This document shows positions 12,256 to 22,868 of a stretch of DNA of 64,000 bases, one piece after another. Under the pieces are notes generated by a model. It was given only the letters and a program-made list of their open reading frames with translations. It was not told where the DNA came from and did no database searches. The stretch is from the NCBI GenBank assembly GCA_029532415.1, contig JAQOTA010000033.1:620001-684000 (forward strand), in the 5' to 3' direction. Source of the DNA: Marasmius tenuissimus (lineage: Eukaryota; Basidiomycota; Agaricomycetes; Agaricales; Marasmiaceae). The translations under genes and the position numbers were made by a program. How positions within the stretch are numbered: the first letter of the stretch is position 1; each line of letters begins with the position of its first letter.

Positions 12256-13828
12256 CATTCAAATTCGACACTCGTCACTCACCCCGTCAAACTCAACATT
12301 CCTCATACTTTCCTTTCTTCGACAATATTTTCTGCTATCATGAAACGCAGACACAATAACGCTAGCTCGCTTTCGAGCCGAGTTGAGTTCATTGTCACAC
12401 AGGAAGATGACGAACCGCAATATGAGCAAAGGAAGGGCGGTTCATACGATGAGAGGTGGAATGAAGCAACAGCCCAGCTTCGCCGGGTTTTTGACTGTGA
12501 GTACCGGAACATCCTTCTCTTTTTTGCAACTCACCCCACCAGTGCTTACCATTCAGCGGCCACGCCTGTTCAACGCCTCTGGCCAGGGTGGTTTGTTTGC
12601 AGATATCCCTCTGTACGACCCGACTGCCCCAGACAACGATGACTGGAATGACGAAGGATTTCAACCAGCTCTCGGCGAAGAAGGAGCTGTCAACAGCCAC
12701 GCCGGCGGCGAGTACGACTACCATACATTCCTCAGCACGCTCTTGGCTGAGGCGCCCTCGTATGATTTTGTCGGCTCTTTTCATAACCCTCCATTAACAA
12801 TCATTCTATTTACAGGAGGGTAGATCTACGAGATCGTCGTCACCGCACAGAAGAACGTACTCAAGCTTGGAGCCGGCAAATCACTCGTTTGGTAGATGCA
12901 TACCTGAAGTATCAGGCAACTGGTTGTCCCGGGGAAGAAGAACTCGAGGGTGAGAGATGGAGAATTCTTCTTGTTGACTTTGAAGGTATGTTATCGTGCA
13001 TCGTACCCTTTCCCTCAGTTCATGAATGGTCACAGACTATGAGCACAATCCCGGTGTTCGCTCTGTTTCCAAAGCCGAGACCTCCAACGAGACCCTTTGT
13101 CGGTTTGGCTTACTCGGTGGGAGTCCCGACAACCCGAACGTCGCTTTCCCCTTTCAGCTCCTTGAAACATTCCGCCAAATCCATTGGGTGTGTCCCCGAT
13201 TCAGTATCAATCAACTGTCTCGTGTTCTGACCAACATTCACGGAGTGAGTCGTGCCCTTACCCTCAAATTAACTTAGCTCAACCTTTTACATAGCGTTTC
13301 CCTTCCCCATCCCTTGAAGATCAGCTTCGCGTCGCTTACGATGCGTATCTTTGGATACAGCGAGAGGTTCAGTCAAGGGTTGACCACGAGCTCGGCCGGG
13401 ATTCATCTCATTTCATACGCAATGTCTGTCCTCCATGTTTATATCAACTTGACAATGAAGAGCTGTTAACCCCGTCAATTCTGCTTGCGATGGATGGCAA
13501 CAATTCATTAAAAATGGTTGATTCTGAGAAGCACTCTGGCCGGACCCGTTTCGATACTCGGTCCATTGAGCACCCACGCTGGCTGGATGCAGCGACCGTT
13601 GATATTTTCAAAGATGAGGTCGCCGACTCATACCGACGCACTGGGGTCTGTCCGCAATACTTTTCCCGTCTATCTCGTGTCATTATCTGACCACACGCTC
13701 ATAGACTGACACCGGCACATCGCATGATGGCTCCAGCTGTGACGGCCCCGAGTTTGATCAAGAGGGCGTTGCTTGGCTCAATGTCAACGAGATAGACCAG
13801 TTGGCAGACTGTGTTGATACCTGTGTTG

Positions 13829-14099
13829 TGTCAAGGTAAGACGCTCAGCTGAATGTAGAAGTCAACTAAAATTATATGTACCTGTCAAGGTAAGACGCTA
13901 CGCGTAAAGTAAGTAAGATAGTATGAGTGTAAATATGAATAGTCAGACTCACCTCAGCTGAATGTAGAAGTCAACTGAGGTGGGTCTCTGTGTATCGAAA
14001 AGTTTTGTTGTCCCCCGTGAGAACTGTGAAGCCACTGTATACATATATCACGTGCATAAGTAAGAAAGTCTGAGACGCCGTGAAGTACTTGTCTCAACA
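13829..14099 (-). repeat. 3' LTR of the copia element
   Basis: This is 271 bp, matching 18776-19046 by eye. The LTR contains two internal duplications: TGTCAAGGTAAGACGCT occurs at 13829 and again about 57 bp on, and CAGCTGAATGTAGAAGTCAA occurs at about 13847 and again about 105 bp on. The base run just inside it on the minus strand is GAAGTAGGGGGG, the polypurine tract that primes plus-strand DNA. Confidence 0.95.
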
Positions 14100-14105
14100 C
14101 CCCCC

Positions 14106-17100
14106 CTACTTCACGGCGTCGAGACCCAAGAAAGAAATAAACTTGCGATGTTGGGGGCCTGCCAACGCTTTAGTAAATAAATCACCCACGTTCTCCCCTG
14201 TATCGATATCAATCACTTCGACCTTCCCCCGCGAAACTTTCTCTCGAATGTGGTGGTGTCGCATATCGATGTGTTTGACTAGTCCGTGGTGCTTGGAGTT
14301 TTCCGTGAGACTTTGAGACCCTTCGTTATCGCCAAACATCCGGATTGGTCCCACAACCGGTAGTCCCACTTCGCTCAGCCACGACGCCATCCAAACCGCT
14401 TGCTGACTGGCCCGAGCCAATGCAATATATTCTGCTTCGACGGTTGATAAAGCGACTGAAGCCTGTCTCTTTGATCCCCAAGCTACCGGTGCTCCAGCCA
14501 TGAAGAAGACGTGGCCTGAGGTCGATCTCCGAGTCACCCTGCACCCTCCCCAGTCCGCATCGACGTATCCGACGGGTTTCAGTTCCCCCCCTCGTCGATA
14601 CGTCAATTTGAACCCTAGCGTCCCTCGAACATATTGCGCAACGTGCACCAGCGCATCCCAATGTGTAGGACCAGGGTTGTTCTGGAAACGTGCCAGCAGG
14701 TTGACGGCAAAGGAAAGGTCGGGTCTGGTGCAGATTTGACCCCACTGGAGGGAGCCAAGGAGTTCTCGGTACGGCTTGTCAGCCATAACCTTTCGGTCGT
14801 CGTCAGGGAGAGGATTCGGAGCTTCAACAAGGGCGATGTTCGTCGGGAGAGGGGTGACTCGGGGGGTATCGTTCCATACGCCAAAGTGTCTCAGCATGCG
14901 CTCAAAGTAAGCATGCTGTGATAATGAGACACTCCCATCATCGTTGGATTCCACTGCGACCCCCAGTAGTATGCTTCCATCAACGTCACTCGTCTCCCAA
15001 CGTTCTCCCAGTTCCTTCTTCGCCGTCGTACCACCATCGCTAGTCGATGAACCTCCAAAGACGTCGTCGGTGTATGTGTTCGTGATGGTGTATTCTGAGC
15101 CCACATTCCGAACCCGGACGCAATGGTCTGCCCTCGACTGGTAGTAGCCCAACTCATCATAGGTTTTTGAGAGGGTCTTATACCAGTTGTGGGCTCCCTG
15201 CTTGGTCCCATATAGTGTCTTCTTCAGTCGGCAAACGAGGTGCTCCTTCCCAGGTACAACGAAGCCATCTGGTTGCTTCATGTATACCTCGTGTTCGATT
15301 GGGCTATTGAGGTATGCGCCTTTGAAGTCCAACTGGAATGTCTGGAGGCCTCGGACCACCGCCAAAGCTATCGTCATACGAACCGATTCCATCCTCACCA
15401 CAGCTCCATACGTCTTGTCATAATCCGCACCCGCAATCTGTGTGTAGCCCTGTGCCACCCAACGAGCTTTCCGCTTCACTACCTCTCCTTGTCCGTTCCA
15501 CTTGATAGCGAAAACCCATCTACCCCCAATTACTTTCGCTCCCGGTGGCAACTCCACTAGCTCCCAGCACTCCTTATCCATCAACGTCTCATACTCCGTT
15601 CGCATTGGCGGGACCCACAACTCTGGTCGCTTCATGGCTTCGTTGTAGTGTCGAGGAACCCAGTGAGTGCTATCTGTAGCTGCAAACGCCCACGGGGACT
15701 GCACAATCAATGCATGTGTTCGCTCGGGATTGCTTGCTGGTGTAGACGAGACTCTTGCATCAGTCGCCCAACCTTCCCTCTGTCTCCTCGCCTCTCTTTC
15801 CCTCTCATTGAATTCCTGTGCTTCGAGTAGGGCACGAGATGGGCGTTGTTGGCGGTTAGAACGCCTCGTTGGTACTGGTAACGGTTTCTCGAGAGTCGGT
15901 GCCATTATAGGGGTAGAAGGCTGTACAGCGTTGGGTACTGGTCGTTCATTTGAGGGAGTCGTCCCGATTGCAGCGTTGGGCTGAGGAGAATTGTTCACGG
16001 TCGGTACAGGTGCCAACCTGTCACCCTCGGGGATTGGTTGTGTTTGGACGTCCGGTGGAGATAGTGAGTCCTGTGCGGCCAACTCATCGTCTTCTTCGGG
16101 AGAGACAGCTTTGTCATTCCCGCATTCCACGGGCATTGGTAAAGTCCTGTGTGGTGTCCCTTCCTCGAACCGTACATCTCTCGATTCCATCACCGTCCTC
16201 GTCTCCGGCACCCAGATTCTGTATCCACGACGACCCACATAACCCAGCAATTTCCCTTTGATTGCCTGTCTTGCGAGCTTGCCATCCTGATGCTTTTCTG
16301 GCAGTTTTGCCCATACATCGCACCCGATAGGACGCAAATGCGAGACATCCTGTCTCTTCCCCAGCCATAGCTCGGCTGGAACATCGTCAGGGAACCTCTC
16401 CGATGGCATGAAGTTGTCGATGTAGCAAAACGTAGCGGTCACTTCTGCCCACAACATTTTCGGGAATCCAGCGTCCTCCAACATCGTTCGTGCCCCCTCA
16501 ATGACAGTTCTGTTTGCCCGTTCTGCCATTCCGTTGGACTGCGAAGAGTACGGGATGATTCGTTCAATCATTATCCCTTGTTCTCGGCAATATTTCTCCA
16601 TCAGCAGGTTATCCAGTTCGCCTCCACCGTCTATACGCAACACCTTCAATTTCTTCCCGGTTTGTCTCTCTCCCATAACGTGGTACCCCTTGAAGGCTTC
16701 GAGAGTCGTCTCTTTCTCTTTGTTGCCAAGGAAGTAGGGAATTCGATAGGATGATCGGCCATCCGTGCATATCATCAAGTAAACTTTCTTCCCTATACTC
16801 TGGGTACGTGCTGGTCCCCAAAGATCGACGTGAACTCTCTCTAACACCTCTGTCTCATGTTTCACTTTCTCGTCAAAAGGACGTCTCGTCGCTTTGCCAT
16901 AGAGACAATCCTCGCACATCCCAACCACCTCTCTCGATGTTATATGCAACCCATCTACCAGTTTCCTATTTGCCAACCGTAAGATTCGTCTTGTTCCGTT
17001 GTGTCCGAAACGTCGATGCCAAGTCATAATTCCAGTGGGTCGATCCAACGATCGTGAATATGCAGCCGTAGTGTCCATCGCCGTTGCCGTTTCCTGTACG

Positions 17101-18701
17101 TCCACCTCATACATCTTCCCTCTCATCGTTGCTGACATGACTACTTTGTTTGACGATGGTGAGCGAACGGTAATCTTCCCGTTTCCCCACTCTCCATAGT
17201 AGCCGTCTGTATCCAATGATGGCATTGACAAGAGGTTATTCTCGAACGTGGGAGTATGCCTGACATTTGAGAGCTGAAATGGCTCGTCGTTCGTCCGTGA
17301 TCGCAACGACACATTTCCAACTCCTGGTATGGGGAATTGGCCCATCGTTCCTGCTTGGGCGGTTTGTCCCTTCCCACTTATCTGCTGGTACGAACTGAAA
17401 GCTTCTCTGTCCCTCCAGCAGTGGTCTGACGCTCCTGAGTCCATGAGGGACCGCGTGTACGACGCCGATACAAGGTTTTTGGTAAGGCAAATGTGGCATT
17501 CGGTTTTGGGCACAGGTGAGGTTTCTAATACGTCTATTTCACTACGTCGACTACTTCCTTCCTCCTGATGCACTTCATTGTCGATTTCTAGAATGGTAGG
17601 GTGTATGAAATCATGGCTGGGGTCATATGCATCAGGAGGCGGGATAGTAGGAGTAGGAATGGTTGACGTACCAGTATTGGCACTCAAGGCGTAGGTGTCG
17701 GCAGGGGAGGAGATACTGTTCGCCGAATTAGTGTTGTTGGATGAGGTAGCGTTGGCAGAGGTAGTGTTGGTGTTTTCCAATGCTCGTGGATCCATTCCCT
17801 TCGGGTACCGCCAACCTGGTGGTGCTTGTCCCTCCATTCCACCTCCCTTCGCCCAACACTTCTCCTTGGTGTGGAATTTACGGTTACAGTTGCTGCAGGT
17901 TACTGGTGGTCGGCTCTGGGTCTGGGGATGAGGCTGTGTCTTAGCTGCCAGAGCTTTGACTTTTGCTTGGTCTGTCTGTCGTTCGATGCGGCGGTCCTCT
18001 CGCTTGACCCAAATGGCTTCGAGGTGGGTAATCGCATCTTCGCTAGATGTTCCCGGGACGTTGATCGTGACATCATCCCAGGTTTCTGGGAACGAATCGA
18101 GGAAAATGGAACGGAACTGGGCGTCTGTGATACTGGCTCCGACGTCTCGAGCTTCTTTGACAAGGTTGCGCATTGTTTTGACATGATCTTCGAAGTCATT
18201 CTCGTTCTCCATTTTGCGGGTACGTAGTCGTTTTTTGTTGATAGAGATGAGCTGCTCCGATTTCTGATCAAACTCTTTGCAGAGTTGGAACCAGATCCGA
18301 AACGCCGATCGGTCCTCGACAATTCCGATTCCAACTGGGTCAACTGTGTTCGATATGATGATGCTCGCAACGTAACGATCTCTAGCGTCCCACTCGTGAA
18401 CAGATGGTGTTGGTGAGAAGAATGGTGTGGCAGCAGTTGGAGCGACGGCAGTAGCACCTGGGGATGGGGTAGCTTGTGCTGTTGTCTGGGTAGTCCCATC
18501 GGTAGACGTGACGGTTACAGTTGGTGTAGCAGGGGTAATGGCTTGGGTAGGTCGACCAATGGTTCCGATCAGGTATCCAGACATTCCCTTCGCCCCGACT
18601 TGTAGTATAACTTCCGTTTTGAATTTATTCCAATTCTTCCTTCCGATGAGCCGCTTCTCCTCCGTGAAGATAGGGATGGTACTCGGCGTGATCGACGACA
18701 T
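14106..18701 (-). CDS. Copia Gag-Pol polyprotein (1531 aa), intact
   Basis: A single uninterrupted frame starts with ATG at 18701. The domain order is Gag, protease, integrase, reverse transcriptase, RNase H, the Ty1/copia order. The Gag zinc knuckle CSNCNRKFHTKEKC (CX2CX4HX4C) is near residue 270. The aspartic protease motif MDSGAS is near 417. The integrase has an HHCC zinc site (WHRRFGH, then CEDC) near 565-610, and catalytic D, D, E in HVDLWGP, RIDGGGE and MAERANR (about 615-722). The reverse transcriptase starts near 1045 (GGRWVFAIK, RKARWVAQGYTQ, LDFKGAYLN) and has the metal-binding pair in NTYTDDVFG near 1209, where copia elements usually have YVDD. RNase H (GYVDADWGG, STVEAEYIALA) is near 1380-1450. 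No frameshift separates gag from pol, so processing must come from the protease. The intact frame and matching LTRs suggest a recent, possibly active copy. Confidence 0.95.
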   Translation of the reverse strand: MSSITPSTIPIFTEEKRLIGRKNWNKFKTEVILQVGAKGMSGYLIGTIGRPTQAITPATPTVTVTSTDGTTQTTAQATPSPGATAVAPTAATPFFSPTPSVHEWDARDRYVASIIISNTVDPVGIGIVEDRSAFRIWFQLCKEFDQKSEQLISINKKRLRTRKMENENDFEDHVKTMRNLVKEARDVGASITDAQFRSIFLDSFPETWDDVTINVPGTSSEDAITHLEAIWVKREDRRIERQTDQAKVKALAAKTQPHPQTQSRPPVTCSNCNRKFHTKEKCWAKGGGMEGQAPPGWRYPKGMDPRALENTNTTSANATSSNNTNSANSISSPADTYALSANTGTSTIPTPTIPPPDAYDPSHDFIHPTILEIDNEVHQEEGSSRRSEIDVLETSPVPKTECHICLTKNLVSASYTRSLMDSGASDHCWRDREAFSSYQQISGKGQTAQAGTMGQFPIPGVGNVSLRSRTNDEPFQLSNVRHTPTFENNLLSMPSLDTDGYYGEWGNGKITVRSPSSNKVVMSATMRGKMYEVDVQETATAMDTTAAYSRSLDRPTGIMTWHRRFGHNGTRRILRLANRKLVDGLHITSREVVGMCEDCLYGKATRRPFDEKVKHETEVLERVHVDLWGPARTQSIGKKVYLMICTDGRSSYRIPYFLGNKEKETTLEAFKGYHVMGERQTGKKLKVLRIDGGGELDNLLMEKYCREQGIMIERIIPYSSQSNGMAERANRTVIEGARTMLEDAGFPKMLWAEVTATFCYIDNFMPSERFPDDVPAELWLGKRQDVSHLRPIGCDVWAKLPEKHQDGKLARQAIKGKLLGYVGRRGYRIWVPETRTVMESRDVRFEEGTPHRTLPMPVECGNDKAVSPEEDDELAAQDSLSPPDVQTQPIPEGDRLAPVPTVNNSPQPNAAIGTTPSNERPVPNAVQPSTPIMAPTLEKPLPVPTRRSNRQQRPSRALLEAQEFNEREREARRQREGWATDARVSSTPASNPERTHALIVQSPWAFAATDSTHWVPRHYNEAMKRPELWVPPMRTEYETLMDKECWELVELPPGAKVIGGRWVFAIKWNGQGEVVKRKARWVAQGYTQIAGADYDKTYGAVVRMESVRMTIALAVVRGLQTFQLDFKGAYLNSPIEHEVYMKQPDGFVVPGKEHLVCRLKKTLYGTKQGAHNWYKTLSKTYDELGYYQSRADHCVRVRNVGSEYTITNTYTDDVFGGSSTSDGGTTAKKELGERWETSDVDGSILLGVAVESNDDGSVSLSQHAYFERMLRHFGVWNDTPRVTPLPTNIALVEAPNPLPDDDRKVMADKPYRELLGSLQWGQICTRPDLSFAVNLLARFQNNPGPTHWDALVHVAQYVRGTLGFKLTYRRGGELKPVGYVDADWGGCRVTRRSTSGHVFFMAGAPVAWGSKRQASVALSTVEAEYIALARASQQAVWMASWLSEVGLPVVGPIRMFGDNEGSQSLTENSKHHGLVKHIDMRHHHIREKVSRGKVEVIDIDTGENVGDLFTKALAGPQHRKFISFLGLDAVK

Positions 18702-18740
18702 CGTGTTGGAAATAGGCTCTCGGTATTTTTCGAGTTAAAA

Positions 18741-18775
18741 TTGGCTCAGCTGGTTAGAGGCCAGGTCTCATAATC
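18741..18775 (-). other. Primer-binding site complementary to the 5' half of tRNA-Met
   Basis: Directly next to the 5' LTR the plus strand reads like the D-arm and anticodon arm of elongator tRNA-Met: TTGGCTCAGCTGGTTAGAGG and then GGTCTCATAATC with the CAT anticodon. In element RNA this is the complement, so a tRNA-Met cut just after the anticodon loop would prime at its new 3' end. The match spans about 35 nt, with no spacer to the LTR. Half-tRNA priming is known from Drosophila copia and yeast Ty5, which use initiator tRNA-Met. Confidence 0.8.
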
Positions 18776-19046
18776 TGTCAAGGTAAGACGCTCAGCTGAA
18801 TGTAGAAGTCAACTAAAATTATATGTACCTGTCAAGGTAAGACGCTACGCGTAAAGTAAGTAAGATAGTATGAGTGTAAATATGAATAGTCAGACTCACC
18901 TCAGCTGAATGTAGAAGTCAACTGAGGTGGGTCTCTGTGTATCGAAAAGTTTTGTTGTCCCCCGTGAGAACTGTGAAGCCACTGTATACATATATCACGT
19001 GCATAAGTAAGAAAGTCTGAGACGCCGTGAAGTACTTGTCTCAACA
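18776..19046 (-). repeat. 5' LTR of the copia element
   Basis: This has the same 271 bp as 13829-14099, bounded outside by the duplication copy at 19047-19051. It should carry the promoter of the element RNA, reading leftward. I did not find a clear TATA box; TATACATATATCACG near 18985-18999 on the plus strand is A/T-rich and could serve on either strand. Confidence 0.95.
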
Positions 19047-21251
19047 TGTTGAACGCTGGAAAGCCGCCGGGCCCGATGCTAACAAAAAGATGTACTCGTT
19101 CTTTGCAGTTTCGGGCATCTTCGTCTCAGTGTGCCGCCACGGACATGTGCTTGTTATGTGTGATATGCGGCGAAGCGGTGAACTGTAAGTGTGACGTCTC
19201 ACATTCCACAGTTGGTTATTCTGACGCTCATTTTGCCTTCACAGCATGAAGTATCCGCTTGCGGTAGTGAAAGCCCTTCTAGAACGTTACGGACATGATA
19301 TTGGGCTCGGCTATGATATCATGTGCGCGTTCTACAAGACTTTACTTCGGAGTCCGCAATTGGGACAGTGTGTCGTGGCTTGTCGATTGAGGGGTGTGGT
19401 GCCTGCTTTTCACGGCCACGCTCACAATCGGAAATGTCAAGTCAGCTGGCATCCTATGTATACAGAGGGTGTTGGTCTCGAGGATTTCGAAGAATGTGAA
19501 CGCACATTTTCCGAGTCCAACCACCTTGCGGCCACAACCCGTCTTTCCACCGAATTCCACCGCCATCAATCTATCATGGAACATTTCGACTTCCATGATA
19601 TTGACAAGCACACCAATTCCGGTATGTTATTTGTCTTGATTCAATTACGTCTCTCATATCTTGGCAGGCAACTTTATCTATCAGAACTATCGTCAAGCCC
19701 TCAACAGGATTTCCATCGACGAGCCTCTGTTCTCCGAGCTCTGCAAGGAATACAATATCACCGGAGTCGACTGTGAGCGTTTTCTGAAAGAGGAGACGGA
19801 ACATCTTGCAAGGGAGCAAACAGAGTCGCCGGAAGTTGCGGCTCGCCTCGATTATGTCGAGTTGCTGCAGAAGCTCGCGAAACACAAGTGAGTAGAACAT
19901 TGTTTTGATGTCACGTTGCTAATCTTGAGCAGGCAAGCCTCTGATGACGCACTCGCCAAGTATCGTGAGGCTGCTCGCAGCCAACGATTATCTCGCAAGA
20001 GCCTGAATGGTCTTCAGACACGATCCCGAACAGCCTTGGAGCGGTACAAAGCTACTTTAGAAGAGCTTTTGGACTTCGAGAATGACCACGGACACTTTCG
20101 ACAGTGGGAGCCAAGTGACTCCGATTATCAAGAGACTGTGAAGGCCATGCGCAGCCGGAACTACTGCCAAGCCCTGGATAAACTGGAGCGATTGGTGGTT
20201 CAACGATTACTTGAACTGACGAAGTTGAACATGAGTGGCGTGGGTGAGTGAATTTTGGCCGGTGGTGACTTTGACGTACTGATAAGATGTTCTCTCAGGG
20301 TATAAGCAACGTGAAAAGATATCTCAAGCCTTGCATGCTCGTGCGAAAGCGATTCAAACAGCTCTCAACACGTACAACGAAGCCGCACTCGTTATGGATC
20401 CTCCTAGGCAGACACTCGAATGGAGCGATGTCCTCAATATGGCTACGGTCGCTGATTTTGACCTCTTGAAGGATACGGATCTCGACCTCACCACCGTTCC
20501 TTGGGCCCAGCCAGGACCACGGGAGTGCATGCGCCTTTATTTTGGCATCAAGCAAGCACACGAGGAGATAGCTCGCCTCAATGTCGAGATATCTCGTTTG
20601 CTGACTTTTATGATTGATAACCATGCTGACCATTTTCATGCGGCTCAACGTGCACGCACAGCAAACCAGATAGACCTCGCATCGGAGCTAGAATACCGGA
20701 TGAATACTCACGTCGAGATTAACGGGCATATCGCCATCCGACTGGTACAGACGAGCGAACTGCCTGGGTTTTCTGGTATGTGTTACTTTTCATGAGCCAT
20801 GACCGTTCTTCTGGAATTCTCTTCAGGAACTTTGCTGCCTGGCGAGCGGAAAGACCGGGACCCATCGATCACGGACTCGGCCCCACTTCCCGGATGGACT
20901 TACACCGTACTGGGTCTAACACGGAACGGCGAATCCTATCAGGTCTGTGGTCCAGACAGGGACCTATCCCAGATACTCCCGGATCTGCCAGAAGAGGATA
21001 ATGCAGCTGGCGCTATGTTGGATTACCTTGAACGATCCCTTTCTGATGGAGCCTCAGCCTCAATGTTCAGCCCTGACTAGCTATCACGTTGCCATGTATA
21101 CTATCTTGGTGAATGGTCATAAGAGTTTTTCACTTCCATTTCAATTGGTGTAGGCTCACACACCTGAGACGCAACTTCCACAGTCGTTCGTAAATCGTGA
21201 GTACTCGTTAGGCGCTGTGTTTTTCTTGAACCCTCTCATGCATCCCTCAGA

Positions 21252-21850
21252 ATGATTCCAGTCGAAGAATATATGGGCCTCCGAATCCAAGGTGAGGCAG
21301 AACGACGTTGGCTGGCGCTCCGGGGTATAACAGACCCAGAAACTGTGGAACGATTAATCCGTGTACGAGAGGAAACTCGTCGAGACGCGAGAGTTCGTTT
21401 CAAACAAAGGTCAGTACTTCCTCAATTTCTGTCGTACTGATTGCTTACGTCTCCCTTTGGTGAAGGTTCCTTGCTGAACGTGCCAAGGCCGACAAAATTG
21501 AGTATGTGCTTCATTCCTTTGTGTACAGTGCTTTATTCACTAACGGTGAACCAAGGAAAAGATTGCGTCGAAAGGAACGTGCATTGAAGGGGATGCAGGC
21601 CAGAGACGCCGAAATCAAACTGGCACTGGAGGTGTTTGACGAAGACACGGCCATCGCAAAAGACCGGTTGGAGGCGGTGAGGAAGGAGTCAGATTGGTTG
21701 GCTGGGATCGCGGATGACTTGGGTCCGCCATGGCCCAAGCCATCTGTACTGAGGAAGCGATCGAAGCTGCCCAAAGCTTCAGCGGAGGTTCAGGCGCTCA
21801 TCAAGCACAAAGTGGAAATACTTTACCCCAACAATCTAGGTAGTGATTAG
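21252..21850 (+). CDS. Charged coiled-coil protein, KDZ element gene (162 aa)
   Basis: Three exons (21252-21409, 21466-21501, 21556-21850) sum to 489 nt and close in frame. The protein begins MIPVEEYMGLRIQGEAERRW and is dominated by Arg/Glu/Lys-rich helix (RETRRDARVRFKQR, KRLRRKERALKGMQARD), ending in a basic segment (PKPSVLRKRSKLPKASAEVQ). I recognise no domain. It starts 170 bp after the transposase stop on the same strand and is the last plus-strand gene before the convergent pair. It may be a DNA-binding accessory of the element; that is inference from charge and position. A 5' intron in the leader (donor near 21199, acceptor at 21250) is likely, as the ATG directly follows an AG. Confidence 0.7.
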
Positions 21851-21968
21851 CTTTTTGTATGGCGACTTACGAAGTGGCAGCCAATTCAGTTCAATTCGGG
21901 ACCCGCCCAAGTCTTTCTAACCGTGAGATTGAATAGGAATGAATTGAATAGGATTAAGTACGAGGTAA

Positions 21969-22690
21969 CTAAAGGCCAGAGTCCTCGACCACACGTGTCA
22001 GTTCAGAGTTGAAGAATCTCAGCCTCTTCATTGAATAGCGCTCCTGAACTGTCTGCAGGTCCGGGGTATCCTCATCAATCGCATCTTCCTCTTCAAGTGC
22101 ATGCCCAAGGTCCAACACACATGAACGAAGCTCATTTGCAACTGCACTCAACAATCGGTACTGTTCCATAAGGGGGGCGTATCCAACTGTGAAAAGGATC
22201 TTGTCCGTGATACTGTTGGCGGTAGTCGACAGGGAGTGGAAGACGGCCTCAGGGTGAACGAGTGGCGAAACAGAAGGACGACCGGCCTTCTTCCATAGAA
22301 TGAGCTCCCGGTATAGCCTTTCCATGTATTCGGTTGCGTCGTTCTTGATTTCCCGTTGAAGAGATCCTTTGAGAGTTTGATAGTATGTTAAATACCATCT
22401 AGAGACAGTCAGTAAATTTTGAGTGATCAGTAGAGACACAAAACTTACCCAGAATCTTTAATCCACTGAGCTTCCACTACCTCATCAGTTCGGTTGGTGA
22501 TTTTCCGCTCAACTTCTCGCTTCCTCTCTTGTCGTTCAGCTCTGATGTAGTTAGAAGTCAATTAGTAACAGGCCTCGGGGGGGAAAGATTGTCAGACACA
22601 CTCAGCAGCTTTGAGCGCGAGGCGACGCGCTTTGGCTTCTTCAGCACGCGCACGATGGCGGGCTTTGGTGTCTTCAGCACGTGCACACAT
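21969..22690 (-). CDS. KDZ element cargo protein, paralogue 1 of a tandem pair
   Basis: Three exons run from an ATG at 22690 to a stop at 21969 and join in frame (GAG-like joins at the gtgtgt and gtaagt donors). The N-terminus is Ala/Arg/Glu-rich (MCARAEDTKARHRARAEEAK), then ERQERKREVERKITNRTDEV, then a region shared with the neighbour: YYQTLKGSLQREIKNDA, LILWKKAGRPSVSP, PEAVFHSLSTTANSITDKI, YRLLSAVANELRSCVLDLGH, DEDTPDLQTVQERYSMK. No known domain. The shared part is predicted helical. It converges on the 162-aa gene, with about 120 bp between stops. Confidence 0.65.
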
Positions 22691-22868
22691 TGGGAGGATC
22701 CTGAAAAGTACTTGTGAGAATCATCAGGCAGAAGATATGTTCAGCAAGATACCTGTGAGTGTAGTAACTGAGGCGGGGAGGGAGTTTTTTGCGTTGTGGA
22801 GCCATGCGACTACTGACAGTGATGGGAGTGAAGAGTCAGGGTTTGATTTGAGTGTGAGCCAACGCGTG

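Larger units (their letters stand above)
13829..19046 (-). mobile_element. Ty1/copia LTR retrotransposon, complete
   Basis: This 5218-bp element is oriented on the minus strand. Its LTRs are 271 bp each (TG at one end, CA at the other) and I saw no difference between them. A perfect 5-bp duplication TGTTG flanks it at 13824-13828 and 19047-19051. In element orientation the order is 5' LTR (18776-19046), primer-binding site, gag-pol frame (18701-14106), polypurine tract (complement of 14100-14111) and 3' LTR (13829-14099). All parts needed for transposition appear present. It lies antisense inside an exon of the KDZ transposase. Confidence 0.95.
12340..21080 (+). pseudogene. KDZ transposase, split by a copia insertion
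   Basis: This is the transposase of the element, an RNase-H-fold DDE enzyme that would cut and paste it via the terminal repeats. My exons are 12340-12496, 12543-12759, 12816-12985, 13036-13244, 13295-13645, 13705-13828, then 19052-19184, 19245-19621, 19668-19887, 19933-20243, 20299-20775 and 20827-21080. They sum to 3000 nt, or 999 codons plus stop, with no stop inside. Family marks are a Cys cluster (NVCPPCLYQLDNE) followed by AMDGNNSLK, ERWKAAGPDANKKM, FVSVCRHGHVLVMCDMRRSG, a YDIMCAF block, AFHGHAHNRKCQVSWHP and EGVGLEDFEECERTFSESNH. Likely acidic active-site residues are D of MDGN, D of GYDI and E of GLEDFE; this is my inference. The C-terminal third is coiled-coil rich. The copia element sits inside a codon of the CVERWKAA block in antisense, so this copy should be inactive although both halves are clean. 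Confidence 0.88.

Noticed and set aside
13829..14099. Internal short repeats in the LTR, considered as a CRISPR-like or satellite array
   Set aside because: Only two copies of each unit with unequal spacing, and the same pattern in both LTRs; this is LTR structure.
14080..18738. Many plus-strand and shifted frames across the copia element
   Set aside because: All overlap the intact minus-strand 1531-codon polyprotein and have no domains.
19047..21080. Separate second transposase gene to the right of the copia element
   Set aside because: Its first exon has no start and joins in frame with 13828 across the insertion; it is the second half of one gene.
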